Program-made: the position numbers and the translations under genes
Source: Corallincola holothuriorum
Lineage (GTDB): Bacteria; Pseudomonadota; Gammaproteobacteria; Enterobacterales; Neiellaceae
NCBI RefSeq assembly: GCF_003336225.1
Contig: NZ_QPID01000006.1
Span: forward strand, 250,472-314,471
DNA: 64,000 nucleotides
Direction of reading: 5' to 3'
Shown here: in pieces, positions 55,131 through 64,000 of the stretch
How the letters are laid out: every line of letters begins with the position of its first letter
How positions within the stretch are numbered: position 1 is the stretch's first letter
Notes under the pieces: model-generated
What the model saw: the letters and a program-made list of their open reading frames with translations, nothing else
The model's database searches: none
What the model was told of the DNA's origin: nothing

Positions 55131-56411
55131 ATGGAAGAGCTGATAACCAACTCGTTTGACGAAGACAAAGCAGCTTCAGTCCCGGCGTTTAGTGATAGTG
55201 ATGTATTGATATGTGCGGCTAAGCGCACCCCTTTGGGAGCGTTTCTTGGGCAGCAGTCATCGCTAAGTGCGACCGACATGGGAGCTGCTGTTGTCGCCGC
55301 TTGTGCCGAACAGGCGGGCTTTGCCTTTACCTGTGATCTGAATGACAGCGCATGTGACGACAGTAAGCGGGGCCTCATCGAAGCGCTTTATATGGGCTGC
55401 GTGTTGCCGGCGGGCTTAGGGCAAGCACCTGCCCGTCAAACAGCACTGTTTGCCGGTTTACCACAAAGTGTTGCCTGTACCACTATCAATAAAGTGTGTG
55501 GCTCAGGAATGAAAAGCGCCATGTTGGCTTGTGACGAGATCCGTTTGGGGCAATCGCAAGCCGTGATCGCTGGCGGGATGGAAAGCATGAGTAACGCGCC
55601 GCACCTGTTGCCAAGCGTCAGAGCAGGACAGCGTTTTGGCCATGGTCAGATGCTTGATCATCTTTATTTGGATGGCTTGGAAGATGCCTACAGTGGGCGT
55701 TTGATGGGCTGCTTTGCTGATGATTCTGCCGAACAATTTGATATCAGCCGAGAACAGATGGATGGTTTTGCGTTGCATTCGCTGACCGAAGCAAAACGGG
55801 CGATCAATGATGGCGATTTTAGTGATGAGATCGTGCCGCTGACAGTTATTCATCGCGGCAAAGAGTCTGTCATCTCTCAGGATGAAGCACCGTTTAGAGC
55901 CAACGAAGCCAAGATACCGACGCTAAAGCCCGCCTTTGGTCGATCGGGTCGAGTCACTGCCGCCAATGCCAGTTCAATGGCTGACGGTGCCGCAGCGTTA
56001 TTGCTGATGTCAGGCGCTTACGCCAAGCGGTTAGGGGTTAAGCCCCTGGCTAAAGTATTAGGGCAGGCTAGCCACGCCCGCGCGCCGTCAGAGTTTACGC
56101 AAGCTCCGGTTGGTGCCGTTTCCAAGTTATTAACCCAGCTGGGGTGGTCGATAACCACGCCAGATCTTTACGAAATCAATGAAGCATTCGCCATGGTGAC
56201 ATTGCTGGCTATCCAGCAACTGGACTTAGATCCGGCCAAGGTCAATGTTAATGGCGGCGCTTGCGCGTTGGGTCATCCATTGGGAGCCACTGGCGCAAGA
56301 ATACTTGTGACTCTGCTGCATGCGTTGCGTCAGCGCGGGGGAGGACGTGGCATTGCCAGTTTGTGTATTGGTGGCGGTGAAGCCACGGCGATGGCTATTG
56401 AAACGCTTTAG
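55131..56411 (+). CDS. ivdA: Acetyl-CoA C-acyltransferase (thiolase)
   Basis: This 426-aa thiolase cleaves 2-methylacetoacetyl-CoA or related 3-ketoacyl-CoA in isoleucine breakdown. Catalytic residues are Cys in NKVCGSGMKS, His in GHPLGATGAR and Cys in SLCIGGGEA. It carries an N-terminal extension of about 25 residues before the usual VLICAAKRTPLG start, which may mean the annotated start is upstream of the true one. It is the first gene of the ivd operon. Confidence 0.92.
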   Translation: MEELITNSFDEDKAASVPAFSDSDVLICAAKRTPLGAFLGQQSSLSATDMGAAVVAACAEQAGFAFTCDLNDSACDDSKRGLIEALYMGCVLPAGLGQAPARQTALFAGLPQSVACTTINKVCGSGMKSAMLACDEIRLGQSQAVIAGGMESMSNAPHLLPSVRAGQRFGHGQMLDHLYLDGLEDAYSGRLMGCFADDSAEQFDISREQMDGFALHSLTEAKRAINDGDFSDEIVPLTVIHRGKESVISQDEAPFRANEAKIPTLKPAFGRSGRVTAANASSMADGAAALLLMSGAYAKRLGVKPLAKVLGQASHARAPSEFTQAPVGAVSKLLTQLGWSITTPDLYEINEAFAMVTLLAIQQLDLDPAKVNVNGGACALGHPLGATGARILVTLLHALRQRGGGRGIASLCIGGGEATAMAIETL

Positions 56412-56494
56412 CCGATTCGGCGACAGGTTGTTTGGTGTGATTGTCAGTAAGGCATAGCGGGTATTGGCAGCAGGATAATTAACGGAGCGTTGTG

Positions 56495-57991
56495 ATGCAG
56501 CAAGTGAAACATCTCATTAATGGTGAGTGGCAACTAGGCGAAGGGCAACCAATGATCGATGTGGTTAACCCTGCCAACCAGAACGTTCTCGCTACTCAAA
56601 CAGCGGCCAGTGATCTGCAGCTTGAACGTGCTGTTGCCGCTGCAGAGCTAGCCTTTCTGCAGTGGCGTGAAGTACCAGCGCCGGAACGCGCCCGATTGAT
56701 GCTGAACTTCCAGCACAGTTTGAAGTTGCATCATGATGAACTTGGCGAGTTGTTGGCGCAGGACACAGGTAAAACTTTTGCCGATGCCAAAGGGGATGTT
56801 TGGCGCGGAATTGAAGTGGTTGAACAGGCGTGTGGTATTGCTTCGCAGATGATGGGCGAAACTTTGGAAAACGCCGCTCGTGGCATCGATTGTTACAGCT
56901 ATTTGCAGCCACTGGGTGTGTGTGCCGGTATCACCCCCTTTAATTTCCCCGCCATGATCCCGCTATGGATGTTTCCGTTAGCGACGGCGTGCGGTAATAG
57001 TTTTATCCTCAAACCGTCAGAACAGGATCCGCTTGTACCGAATCGCATTGCCGAGCTGTTTGTTGAATGCGGAGCGCCAAAAAATCTCCTGCAAGTGCTT
57101 CACGGTGGGCCGAAACAGGTGGACGCACTGTTAACGCATCCAGATATCAAGGCTGTTTCTTTTGTCGGTTCCGCCCCCGTGGCGGAGCATATTTATCATA
57201 CTGGCAGTCAACACAATAAACGGGTGCAAGCATTTGCTGGGGCGAAGAACCATATGGTGGTTATGCCCGATGCTAATGCGTCACAAGTGGTAAATGCACT
57301 GGTTGGCGCTTCTGTGGGCGCGGCTGGCCAGCGTTGTATGGCCATTTCTGTCGCGGTATTGGTGGGGGATGCCAAAGCTCTGATCCCGCAAATTCAGATG
57401 GAGATGAAAAAGGTTCGGCCTGGGGTTTGGAATGACCCAGAGGCTGGTTACGGGCCATTAATCAGTGCGGCGTCCAAGCAGCGTGTGGCCGGACTCATTC
57501 AACAGGGGATAGAAGAGGGGGCAGAGTGCTTACTAGACGGCCGTGACTTCCGCATTGCAGACATTACCGCTGCCGATGGTAATTGGCTCGGCCCAACATT
57601 GTTTGCGAATGTCACACCTGAGATGGCGATCTATCAGCAGGAGATATTTGGCCCCGTCTTGCTCTTGATGACCGCAGATTCGCTCGATGACGCACTCACT
57701 GTGATTAACCGAAACCCGTTCGGTAATGGCTGCTCAATCTTTACCTCCAGCGGCGCAGCGGCACGCACCTTTCAGCGGGAAGTGACGGTTGGTCAAGTAG
57801 GTATCAATGTGCCAATACCTGTGCCTTTGCCCTGTTTCTCATTTACTGGTTGGAAAGGCTCATTCTTTGGTGATCTGCACGCCTATGGTAAGCAAGCGGT
57901 GCGTTTCTATACCGAGACCAAAACCATCACCAGCCGTTGGTTTGATGGCGATGTGGCGGGCGCTCCCAATATGACGATCCAATTGAAGTAA
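56495..57991 (+). CDS. mmsA: Methylmalonate-semialdehyde dehydrogenase (acylating)
   Basis: This 498-aa aldehyde dehydrogenase-family enzyme converts methylmalonate semialdehyde to propionyl-CoA in valine degradation, using NAD and CoA. Catalytic Cys lies in [10 protein letters not shown], the NAD site is [12 protein letters not shown], and the family-typical [13 protein letters not shown] replaces the usual general-base Glu region of hydrolytic ALDHs. The start is ATG 56495 (a GTG precedes it directly). Confidence 0.94.
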   Translation: MQQVKHLINGEWQLGEGQPMIDVVNPANQNVLATQTAASDLQLERAVAAAELAFLQWREVPAPERARLMLNFQHSLKLHHDELGELLAQDTGKTFADAKGDVWRGIEVVEQACGIASQMMGETLENAARGIDCYSYLQPLGVCAGITPFNFPAMIPLWMFPLATACGNSFILKPSEQDPLVPNRIAELFVECGAPKNLLQVLHGGPKQVDALLTHPDIKAVSFVGSAPVAEHIYHTGSQHNKRVQAFAGAKNHMVVMPDANASQVVNALVGASVGAAGQRCMAISVAVLVGDAKALIPQIQMEMKKVRPGVWNDPEAGYGPLISAASKQRVAGLIQQGIEEGAECLLDGRDFRIADITAADGNWLGPTLFANVTPEMAIYQQEIFGPVLLLMTADSLDDALTVINRNPFGNGCSIFTSSGAAARTFQREVTVGQVGINVPIPVPLPCFSFTGWKGSFFGDLHAYGKQAVRFYTETKTITSRWFDGDVAGAPNMTIQLK

Positions 57992-58005
57992 GTGAGGTCT
58001 GTGTC

Positions 58006-59163
58006 GTGAATTTCGAACTGAATGAAGAACAACGCGCATTTGTCGATGCCGCCGCGCAGTTTTCTCGCGAGATGTTAGCGCCCAGTGCGGCTGATTGGGA
58101 TCGTGAGCATACCTTCCCCATCGATGTCATAAGAGCGGCCGGCGAGATGGGCTTTTGTGGTTTGTACTGTCAGCCCCAACATGGCGGGCTTGGCTTGTCT
58201 CGGCTCAATGCCAGTTTGATATTCGAACAACTGGCGGCGGGGTGTACCAGTACTACCGCTTATTTAACTATTCACAATATGGCCAGTTGGATGGTCTCTA
58301 CCTGGGCAACAGATCAAGCAGCTGAAGAGTGGGCGGCGTTGCTAACCAGCGGTCAGAAATTGGCATCTTACTGCTTAACGGAACCGAATGCAGGCAGTGA
58401 TGCCGCGGCGCTGGCGACCAGAGCCGAAAAGGTTGGTGACAGTTATCTGATCAGTGGCAGTAAGGTGTTTATCTCCGGTGCGGGCGATACCGACCTACTG
58501 ATTGTCATGGCACGTACTGGCGGTTCCGGGCCGAAAGGGATCAGTGCCTTTATGGTGCCTGCTGATGCCGATGGCATTAGCTATGGCCGTCGTGAGCCGA
58601 AAATGGGCTGGAACAGTCAGGCTACCCGCAGTGTTAGTTTCGACAAGGTTGCTGTGCCTGCGCACTACTTGTTGGCTGAAGAGGGGCAGGGTTTTGCGCT
58701 GGCCATGAAGGGGCTGGATGGTGGCCGGATTAACATTGCTACCTGCTCCGTAGGCACCGCGCAACAGGCTGTGGAAGACGCCAGTCGTTATCTATCTGAA
58801 CGTAAGCAGTTTGGTAAGCCGTTGGCCGATTTCCAGGCATTGCAGTTCATGTTGGCAGACATGACGACTGAATTGGTTGCCGCGCGGCAACTGGTGCGGA
58901 TGGCTGCCAGCAAGCTTGATAACGGTGATAGTGATGCCACCACCTATGCCGCCATGGCGAAGCGTTTTGCTACCGATGTTGGCTTTAAGGTGGTTGATGA
59001 TGCGCTGCAGCTATTTGGTGGCTATGGCTATATTAATGAATACCCCCTAGAGCGTTATCTAAGGGATCTGCGAGTGCACCGGATCCTTGAAGGTACAAAC
59101 GAGATTATGCGGTTGATTATTAGTCGGCGGGTGTTGGCTGATGGCATGGTGAGTATTACTTAA
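58006..59163 (+). CDS. ivdC: Acyl-CoA dehydrogenase (isobutyryl/2-methylbutyryl-CoA type)
   Basis: This 385-aa FAD enzyme has the standard signatures YCLTEPNAGSDAAAL and QLFGGYGYINEYPLERYLRD, with the catalytic glutamate in LEGTNEIM. It lacks the IVD-type helix G glutamate, which separates it from liuA. The substrate is most likely isobutyryl-CoA and/or 2-methylbutyryl-CoA, from the operon context. It starts with GTG 58006, 14 bp after mmsA. Confidence 0.92.
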   Translation: MNFELNEEQRAFVDAAAQFSREMLAPSAADWDREHTFPIDVIRAAGEMGFCGLYCQPQHGGLGLSRLNASLIFEQLAAGCTSTTAYLTIHNMASWMVSTWATDQAAEEWAALLTSGQKLASYCLTEPNAGSDAAALATRAEKVGDSYLISGSKVFISGAGDTDLLIVMARTGGSGPKGISAFMVPADADGISYGRREPKMGWNSQATRSVSFDKVAVPAHYLLAEEGQGFALAMKGLDGGRINIATCSVGTAQQAVEDASRYLSERKQFGKPLADFQALQFMLADMTTELVAARQLVRMAASKLDNGDSDATTYAAMAKRFATDVGFKVVDDALQLFGGYGYINEYPLERYLRDLRVHRILEGTNEIMRLIISRRVLADGMVSIT

Positions 59164-59226
59164 GGCATTGAAAAGCCGAACTGTTAGTGCCTCCGATAGG
59201 GGCTTATGGGTGTAAGGAGTTTTCAT

Positions 59227-60027
59227 ATGAGTGAGCATTTATCTATCTATGACAGTGAGTTACTCAAACTGACTCGGCATGGGCATACGCTGGTGATCAC
59301 CATCAGCCATCCACCGGCGAACACCTGGACCAAGCAAAGTTTGAATGATCTCTCTCAGCTTATTCGTAGCGTGACCAATGAGCGTGACATCTACACTCTG
59401 ATCATCACTGGCGAAGGCGATAAATTTTTTTCTGCCGGCGCCGATTTAAGCTTGTTTGCCGATGGCGACCCGGAAACCGCGCGTGCAATAGCGCATAGCT
59501 TTGGTACCGCGTTTGAAGCATTGAGTGAGTTTCGTGGTTTAACCATCGCAGCCATAAATGGCTATGCCATGGGCGGGGGCTTGGAGGTTGCCATGGCGTG
59601 CGATCTTCGTATCGCTGAATCTCAGGCGAAAATGGCGCTGCCAGAGGCCAGTGTTGGTTTATTACCTTGTGCTGGTGGCACCCAAAACTTACCGCACTTG
59701 GTGGGCGAGGGGTGGGCTAAGCGGATGATTTTGTGCGGTGAACGAGTGGATGCTGATACAGCTGCAAAGATAGGCCTAGTGGAAGTCGTGGTAGAGACAG
59801 GTGAGGCACTGACAACGGCATTGGCTTGGGCAAAACAAGCCGAAAAGCAGAGCCCACTGGCGGTAGGAGCGTGCAAGCAGTTGATCCAACACGGTCGGAA
59901 AAACCCGATGTGGCAGGGATTAGAAAAAGAGCGTGAATACTTTGTCAGCCTATTTGGCACTGCTGACCAGGCGGAAGGTGTACAGGCCTTCTTAGAAAAG
60001 CGCGCACCGGTTTGGCGTAACAGTTGA
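59227..60027 (+). CDS. ivdD: Enoyl-CoA hydratase
   Basis: This 266-aa crotonase hydrates methacrylyl-CoA or tiglyl-CoA. The oxyanion-hole segments FSAGADLSLFAD and NGYAMGGGLEVAMACDLR and the catalytic region LPEASVGLLPCAGGTQNLP are intact. ATG 59227 is chosen because TAAGGAG precedes it; an upstream ATG at 59206 lacks this. It follows ivdC by 63 bp. Confidence 0.92.
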   Translation: MSEHLSIYDSELLKLTRHGHTLVITISHPPANTWTKQSLNDLSQLIRSVTNERDIYTLIITGEGDKFFSAGADLSLFADGDPETARAIAHSFGTAFEALSEFRGLTIAAINGYAMGGGLEVAMACDLRIAESQAKMALPEASVGLLPCAGGTQNLPHLVGEGWAKRMILCGERVDADTAAKIGLVEVVVETGEALTTALAWAKQAEKQSPLAVGACKQLIQHGRKNPMWQGLEKEREYFVSLFGTADQAEGVQAFLEKRAPVWRNS

Positions 60028-60097
60028 TGCTCGGGTGCCCTTGGCCGTTGACCATTAGCCCCTATAACGCCAGCAAATAAGAGGTTGGAGCAATCCC

Positions 60098-61243
60098 ATG
60101 ACAGATACAACTCAGACCATGGCAGCGGATCTTTTGATCAGCGAGATGACGGTCGGTAAGCGCTTCAAGATTGGGGTGGTAACGCTGAATGCGCCAACCA
60201 AGCTCAATGCCTTGAGCTTGAGCATGGTGGAGGGGCTAGGAGCGCAACTGCACATTTGGGCAAACGATAAAAAGATAGCTGCCGTTTGGTTGCAAGGTGC
60301 GGGTGACAAAGCTTTTTGCGCCGGTGGCGACATTGTTGATATGTATCATGCCATGGTTGCAACGCCCCACACGGTACAAGCGGAAGTGTGTCACTTTTTC
60401 ACTCAGGAGTACCAGACAGATCACTTGATCCATACCTTTCCTAAGCCGGTGATCGTCTGGGGTGATGGCATTGTGATGGGCGGCGGTATCGGCTTGATGG
60501 TGGGCGGTAGCCACCGTTTGGTAACGGAACGTTCGCGACTGGCAATGCCAGAGATATCTATAGGGTTGTATCCCGACGTGGCGGGCAGCTGGTTTCTGCC
60601 GAAAATGCCCGACAATGCGGGGCTGTTCTTAGGGCTGACAGGCGCGCAAATCAACGGTCGTGACGCGGTGCATCTGAATATGGCGGATCACCGGGTGAGC
60701 TCTGCGAAACAAACTCAACTGAAAGCAGGTTTAGCGAATTTATCGTGGCAGGGAGATAACCATGATTTTGCCATGCTCAGTGATTTTTTTCGTGACCATG
60801 AACTGTCCATCAAAGACAAAGATGTCGCCCTGCCCGAAGGCTACTTAAGTCACCAGCAAACCGTATCTGATCTATGTGCTGGCGAGAGCTTGCAACAGGT
60901 CGCGGCAGCGATCCTAAACCAGGATACTGACGATCCTTGGTTGCAACGGGCGCAGGCCAATTTGCGTGCAGGGAGTCCGAACACCGCCCATCTTATTTGG
61001 CAGATGATCCAGCAGCCACCAGCAGATCTAGCGTCAGCTTTTCGGCAAGAGTTGGGCATGTCGTGCCGTTGTGCTGAGAGCGGCGAGTTTGCCGAAGGGG
61101 TAAGGGCGCTATTGATCGATAAAGACCGCAAACCGCAATGGCAGTTTGCAGATGTGAACCAAGTACCAGAGTCTGTGGTGCGACATCATTTCAGTTCGCC
61201 GTGGCCTGCCGATGTGCACCCGCTGCGCTCATTAGGTCATTGA
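60098..61243 (+). CDS. ivdE: 3-hydroxyisobutyryl-CoA hydrolase
   Basis: This 381-aa crotonase-fold hydrolase releases 3-hydroxyisobutyrate and CoA in valine degradation. Features of the HIBCH group are CAGGDIVDMYH, GIVMGGGIGLMVGGSHRLVTE and PEISIGLYPDVAGSWFLPKM. The length is well above that of simple hydratases (about 260 aa), as expected. TTGGAG precedes the ATG. Confidence 0.92.
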   Translation: MTDTTQTMAADLLISEMTVGKRFKIGVVTLNAPTKLNALSLSMVEGLGAQLHIWANDKKIAAVWLQGAGDKAFCAGGDIVDMYHAMVATPHTVQAEVCHFFTQEYQTDHLIHTFPKPVIVWGDGIVMGGGIGLMVGGSHRLVTERSRLAMPEISIGLYPDVAGSWFLPKMPDNAGLFLGLTGAQINGRDAVHLNMADHRVSSAKQTQLKAGLANLSWQGDNHDFAMLSDFFRDHELSIKDKDVALPEGYLSHQQTVSDLCAGESLQQVAAAILNQDTDDPWLQRAQANLRAGSPNTAHLIWQMIQQPPADLASAFRQELGMSCRCAESGEFAEGVRALLIDKDRKPQWQFADVNQVPESVVRHHFSSPWPADVHPLRSLGH

Positions 61244-61298
61244 TGCTCTTGTTGAAAAGGCGGAGTGAATATGACGAGTGGAAGAAGGAGAACATAGC

Positions 61299-62189
61299 AT
61301 GACTATCGGCTTTATCGGTCTCGGCAATATGGGATTACCGATGGCGCAGAACCTGCTGCGATCTGGGCATACCCTCAAGGTGTTTGACCTGAGTTCCAGC
61401 GCAGTGAGCACCGCAGAGCAGGACGGTGCCATAGTGATGAGCAGTGCCGCAGAAGCGGTGGAGGGCAGTGCTATCGTCATCACCATGTTGCCTGGTGATC
61501 AGCAGGTATTAGACCTCTATCTTGCTAAACACGGCTTATTAAGTCATGGCAACGGTTCGACCCTATTTGTTGATTGTTCAACGGTGGCCGCGACAACCTC
61601 GCAAACGATTGCTGTACAGGCCGATGCGATGGGTACTTCGATGATAGATGCGCCAGTCTCCGGTGGAACAGTGGGAGCAGCGGCGGCTACCTTAACCTTT
61701 ATGGTGGGGGGGCCGGATGCGGCCTTTCAACGAGTGCAACCGGTATTAAAAAACATGGGCGCCAACGTCTTCCATGCTGGTGCCAAAGTGGGGGATGGTC
61801 AGTTAGCAAAAGCGTGTAACAACATGCTACTGGCCGCTCTGATGATAGGTACCAGTGAGGCGCTGCAGTTGGGAGCTGATAATGGCTTGGATATTGCCAA
61901 GCTCACCGAGATCATGCGACAAAGTTCGGGCGACAATTGGGTGTTGAACAAGTACCACCCGTGGCCGGGCGAGATGCCAGCAGCCCCCGCCAGTCATGAT
62001 TATGAACCCGGTTTTATGGTGAAGTTGATGACCAAAGATCTTGGCTTAGCAATGCAAACGGCATTGGCTAGCGGTACGCCAACGCCCTTGGGTGCAATGG
62101 CGCGTTCAATTTATGCCCAGCATGGTCGCGACGGTTGGGACGAGAAAGATTTCTCCAGTGTACTAACGCGGTTCAGCGACAACAAATGA
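61299..62189 (+). CDS. mmsB: 3-hydroxyisobutyrate dehydrogenase
   Basis: This 296-aa NAD-dependent beta-hydroxyacid dehydrogenase oxidises 3-hydroxyisobutyrate to methylmalonate semialdehyde, the substrate of MmsA. The Rossmann motif is IGFIGLGNMGLPMAQNLL, the substrate site DAPVSGGTVGA and the catalytic lysine LAKACNNML. ATG 61299 follows GAAGGAGAA; the frame opens at GTG 61278. Confidence 0.94.
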   Translation: MTIGFIGLGNMGLPMAQNLLRSGHTLKVFDLSSSAVSTAEQDGAIVMSSAAEAVEGSAIVITMLPGDQQVLDLYLAKHGLLSHGNGSTLFVDCSTVAATTSQTIAVQADAMGTSMIDAPVSGGTVGAAAATLTFMVGGPDAAFQRVQPVLKNMGANVFHAGAKVGDGQLAKACNNMLLAALMIGTSEALQLGADNGLDIAKLTEIMRQSSGDNWVLNKYHPWPGEMPAAPASHDYEPGFMVKLMTKDLGLAMQTALASGTPTPLGAMARSIYAQHGRDGWDEKDFSSVLTRFSDNK

Positions 62190-62213
62190 GCGAAAAGCAG
62201 AGGGAGTAAAGTT

Positions 62214-63029
62214 ATGCAGATCGTCAGTAAAGTGGTGGCTATTACTGGAGCCGGTAGCGGTTTAGGCCGTGCGATGGCGTTGAGCTTTGCCGCCCAGGGC
62301 GCTCATTTGGCCTTGCTGGATCTTAATGCCGATGCCCTCAGCGATACAGCGAGCTTGATTGAAGCTGCAACGGGTCAATCGGTAGAGGGCGAGCCTCAGC
62401 AAACCACCCATGCCGCCAGCAAGCCACCCACTTGTCGCTGCTATGTGCTTGATGTCACCAATGAGGCGGAAGTGGAACACTGTTTCGATGCCATTGCTAA
62501 CGACTTTGGCGCGTTACACGTGCTGATAAACAGCGCTGGCATTATGCGGGACAACATGCTGCTAAAAGTCAAAGAGGGCAAGGTGGTCGATAAGATGTCC
62601 CTCGGTGTGTTTAATACCGTTCTGCATGTCAACTTGACTGGCAGTTTTCTCTGTGGCCGTGAAGCCGCTGCGCAGATGGTTCAGCATCAGTGTGAAGGGG
62701 TGATCATCAATCTGGCCAGTGTCTCCCGCGCCGGCAATATGGGCCAAAGTAACTATTCTGCAGCCAAGGCTGGCGTGTCTGCAATGACGGTCACGTGGGC
62801 GAAAGAGTTGGCTCGATTTGGTATCCGCGCTGCAGCCATCGCCCCCGGCGTGTTTGCCACCCCTATGACCGAAGTCATGAAACCGGAAGCGATGGAACGA
62901 TTGAAGCAGGCGATCCCAGCCAAGCGGCTAGGCGAAGCGGAAGAAATAGCACACGCCGCCCGGTTTATCATCGAAAATGACTACTACACTGGCCGGGTGT
63001 TGGAGTTGGATGGTGGGATAAGGGTGTAG
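62214..63029 (+). CDS. ivdG: Short-chain dehydrogenase (3-hydroxyacyl-CoA dehydrogenase type)
   Basis: This 271-aa SDR has the cofactor motif TGAGSGLGRAMA, the NSAG motif and catalytic Tyr and Lys in SNYSAAKAG. The likely step is oxidation of 2-methyl-3-hydroxybutyryl-CoA, giving the thiolase substrate of IvdA. An insertion of about 25 residues (EGEPQQTTHAASKPP) near position 65 is unusual for SDRs. It is the last gene of the operon. No terminator was seen. Confidence 0.9.
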   Translation: MQIVSKVVAITGAGSGLGRAMALSFAAQGAHLALLDLNADALSDTASLIEAATGQSVEGEPQQTTHAASKPPTCRCYVLDVTNEAEVEHCFDAIANDFGALHVLINSAGIMRDNMLLKVKEGKVVDKMSLGVFNTVLHVNLTGSFLCGREAAAQMVQHQCEGVIINLASVSRAGNMGQSNYSAAKAGVSAMTVTWAKELARFGIRAAAIAPGVFATPMTEVMKPEAMERLKQAIPAKRLGEAEEIAHAARFIIENDYYTGRVLELDGGIRV

Positions 63030-63240
63030 ATAAAACAGGGTCATCCGATCAAATCGATATCAGGCTCGGTCAGTTTTACTGATTTGTAATTAACCACATT
63101 AATAGCGAATGCCTAACGGTTGTGCACTCGCTGAACCCACCTTTTTTAAATGGCGCATTCGCACCGTTTACCGGTATTTTCGCTTCGTTCCGGCATAGCA
63201 GGAAACTTTTCCGTTTTCACGGCTTAGCCTTTGCTAAACC
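63030..63240. other. Intergenic region after the ivd operon
   Basis: No gene. An imperfect inverted repeat AACGGT...ACCGTT spans about 63115-63172. A second short CCGGCATAGCAGGAAA stretch at 63190-63205 weakly echoes the hairpin core of the nearby repeat (CCGGCATAGGAGGAAA). Confidence 0.35.
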
Positions 63241-63348
63241 TGTGTGTTAACTGCTTGTTTGAACGGCTAAATAGCTGATAAGGTAGTTTTACTGTTTAGA
63301 CATAGAAGGAAATATTTGCTCCGGCATAGGAGGAAAAATTCCTTCTAC
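63241..63348 (+). repeat. 108-bp dispersed repeat with nested hairpin, copy 2
   Basis: Same length as 10805-10912, no gaps. The outer stem is longer here: AGAAGGAA (63304-63311) with TTCCTTCT (63339-63346). The inner stem CTCC (63319-63322)/GGAG (63329-63332) is identical to copy 1. It ends 27 bp before the start codon of the downstream gene. Confidence 0.6.
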
Positions 63349-63375
63349 TTATACTGTTAACTGTCATCGAATCGT

Positions 63376-63726
63376 ATGAGAAAAGAGTACATAGCAAAGA
63401 TATTGGGAAATAATCCTAATGTCATCGAAAACGATAATGGTAGTGCTGTTGTTGTGTCGATCAAAACTAGTGACATCGATATATATGTAACAGTGCCATA
63501 CGATATCAACGAAGTATTCTGGGAAGCGAAGAATAAAGAGGGAGTTGTGCTCGTACAAGACAGTCACGAGTTCTATGGCGACACTGAGTATGAGGATATC
63601 AGGGAATGCCTTCTAGACATTCAAGATGTCATGAAAGCGCCAAAATTTAGGGTTTCCAACGAAGGTAAAACACTAGAAGCTTATGGCTATCAATGGTATT
63701 ACTTATTTGGCGAGTTCAACAGTTAA
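63376..63726 (+). CDS. Small unknown protein
   Basis: This is a 116-aa soluble acidic protein (MRKEYIAKILGNNPNVIEND...) with no signal peptide and no recognised family. Low GC and codon use unlike the ivd genes suggest acquired DNA. It is preceded by the 108-bp structured repeat. The size and composition would fit an immunity or antitoxin-like protein, but no partner is seen in the window. Confidence 0.6.
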   Translation: MRKEYIAKILGNNPNVIENDNGSAVVVSIKTSDIDIYVTVPYDINEVFWEAKNKEGVVLVQDSHEFYGDTEYEDIRECLLDIQDVMKAPKFRVSNEGKTLEAYGYQWYYLFGEFNS

Positions 63727-63869
63727 CAATCCAAAGCACTCGGACTTGGTAACCTTGTCACTTTTTTGCCCCAAAAAAATCGCCAATGCCACCAATCCGG
63801 TGTTTGGGGCGTTGGTATGACTCCCACTGTCAAGTTTGACGCACTGATCCCTGCTAAAAAACTAGCCAT
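63723..63869 (-). CDS. Possible 48-aa protein
   Basis: A short frame on the minus strand has a good ribosome site (TAGGAGA, 5 bp before ATG). Its product (MASFLAGISASNLTVGVIPT, then a Trp-rich WWHWRFFWG stretch) overlaps the preceding gene's stop by 4 bp. It may be a real small gene, a repeat fragment, or chance. The rest of the window to 64000 shows nothing I can name. Confidence 0.3.
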   Translation of the reverse strand: MASFLAGISASNLTVGVIPTPQTPDWWHWRFFWGKKVTRLPSPSALDC

Positions 63870-64000
63870 CGTTTTCTCCTAAAAAAGAGCTGATACATCA
63901 GATGAAGCCGGTACTTTCGTCGGTTGCTATGCTGGTATCCGTGGATTACTCATTTTCATGAGCAGCGCCTACCTTACTTGTTCCGCCGTGGCACCTGTCT

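Noticed and set aside
63100..63240. Possible integron attC site (CCTAACGGTT and an imperfect inverted repeat)
   Set aside because: The paired core sites and spacing of attC could not be found, and there is no integrase gene in the window.

Overview
The window looks like chromosomal DNA of a marine gammaproteobacterium of the Alteromonadales/Shewanella type. The evidence is a complete LiuR-controlled branched-chain amino acid degradation locus in the liu/ivd gene order described for that group, a P. aeruginosa/Shewanella-like pair of bacterioferritin genes, an SO_0444-type metal efflux permease behind a ZntR-like regulator, a PEP-CTERM-like secreted protein and a DUF5060-type glycoside hydrolase. 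This placement is inferred from family memory and gene order; no database was searched. No rRNA, tRNA or CRISPR array was seen.

Layout. 1-5.2 kb: a lone trpB, divergent from codA-codB (cytosine salvage), then a rhomboid protease. 5.3-10.6 kb: a large secreted DUF5060 protein with three Cys-rich modules, a PEP-CTERM-like protein, and a two-gene bacterioferritin operon whose subunits have lost opposite active sites. 10.6-16.8 kb: an accessory region with a 108-bp structured repeat, an ankyrin protein, and a tandem array of an unrecognised two-gene unit (called A and B here). The array carries scars of the 3' end of a neighbouring coiled-coil gene (C), and C itself is coupled to a Na/Pi cotransporter gene. 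18.9-26.5 kb: a TSUP permease, a META-domain lipoprotein, a BaeR-like response regulator, three unrecognised envelope genes, a BaeS-like kinase with a TPR sensor, and a periplasmic binding protein. 26.6-30.3 kb: ETF-QO divergent from etfBA. 30.3-39.5 kb: lipoproteins, a DUF4442 thioesterase-like gene, an IS3-family element inside a 206-bp tandem repeat, a yqhC/yqhD-like pair, a VOC protein, and a MerR/efflux pair. 39.8-44.9 kb: two convergent large lipoproteins with low-complexity stalks.

45-63 kb is one metabolic block. The minus-strand operon liuR-liuA-liuB-liuC-liuD-liuE-aacS takes isovaleryl-CoA (leucine) to acetoacetate, acetyl-CoA and acetoacetyl-CoA. The plus-strand operon ivdA-mmsA-ivdC-ivdD-ivdE-mmsB-ivdG handles valine and isoleucine intermediates. 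Electrons from the acyl-CoA dehydrogenases would pass through EtfBA and ETF-QO, encoded 15 kb away. Three LiuR-like palindromes (upstream of liuR, upstream of ivdA and between etfBA and ETF-QO) tie these units together. The ivd leader also carries a possible leader peptide that ends inside an intrinsic terminator.

The items most worth a second look are the mosaic A/B tandem array (12373-16643), the 108-bp repeat with a nested hairpin lying just upstream of two unrelated small genes (10805-10912 and 63241-63348), and the putative attenuator of the ivd operon (54913-55130).
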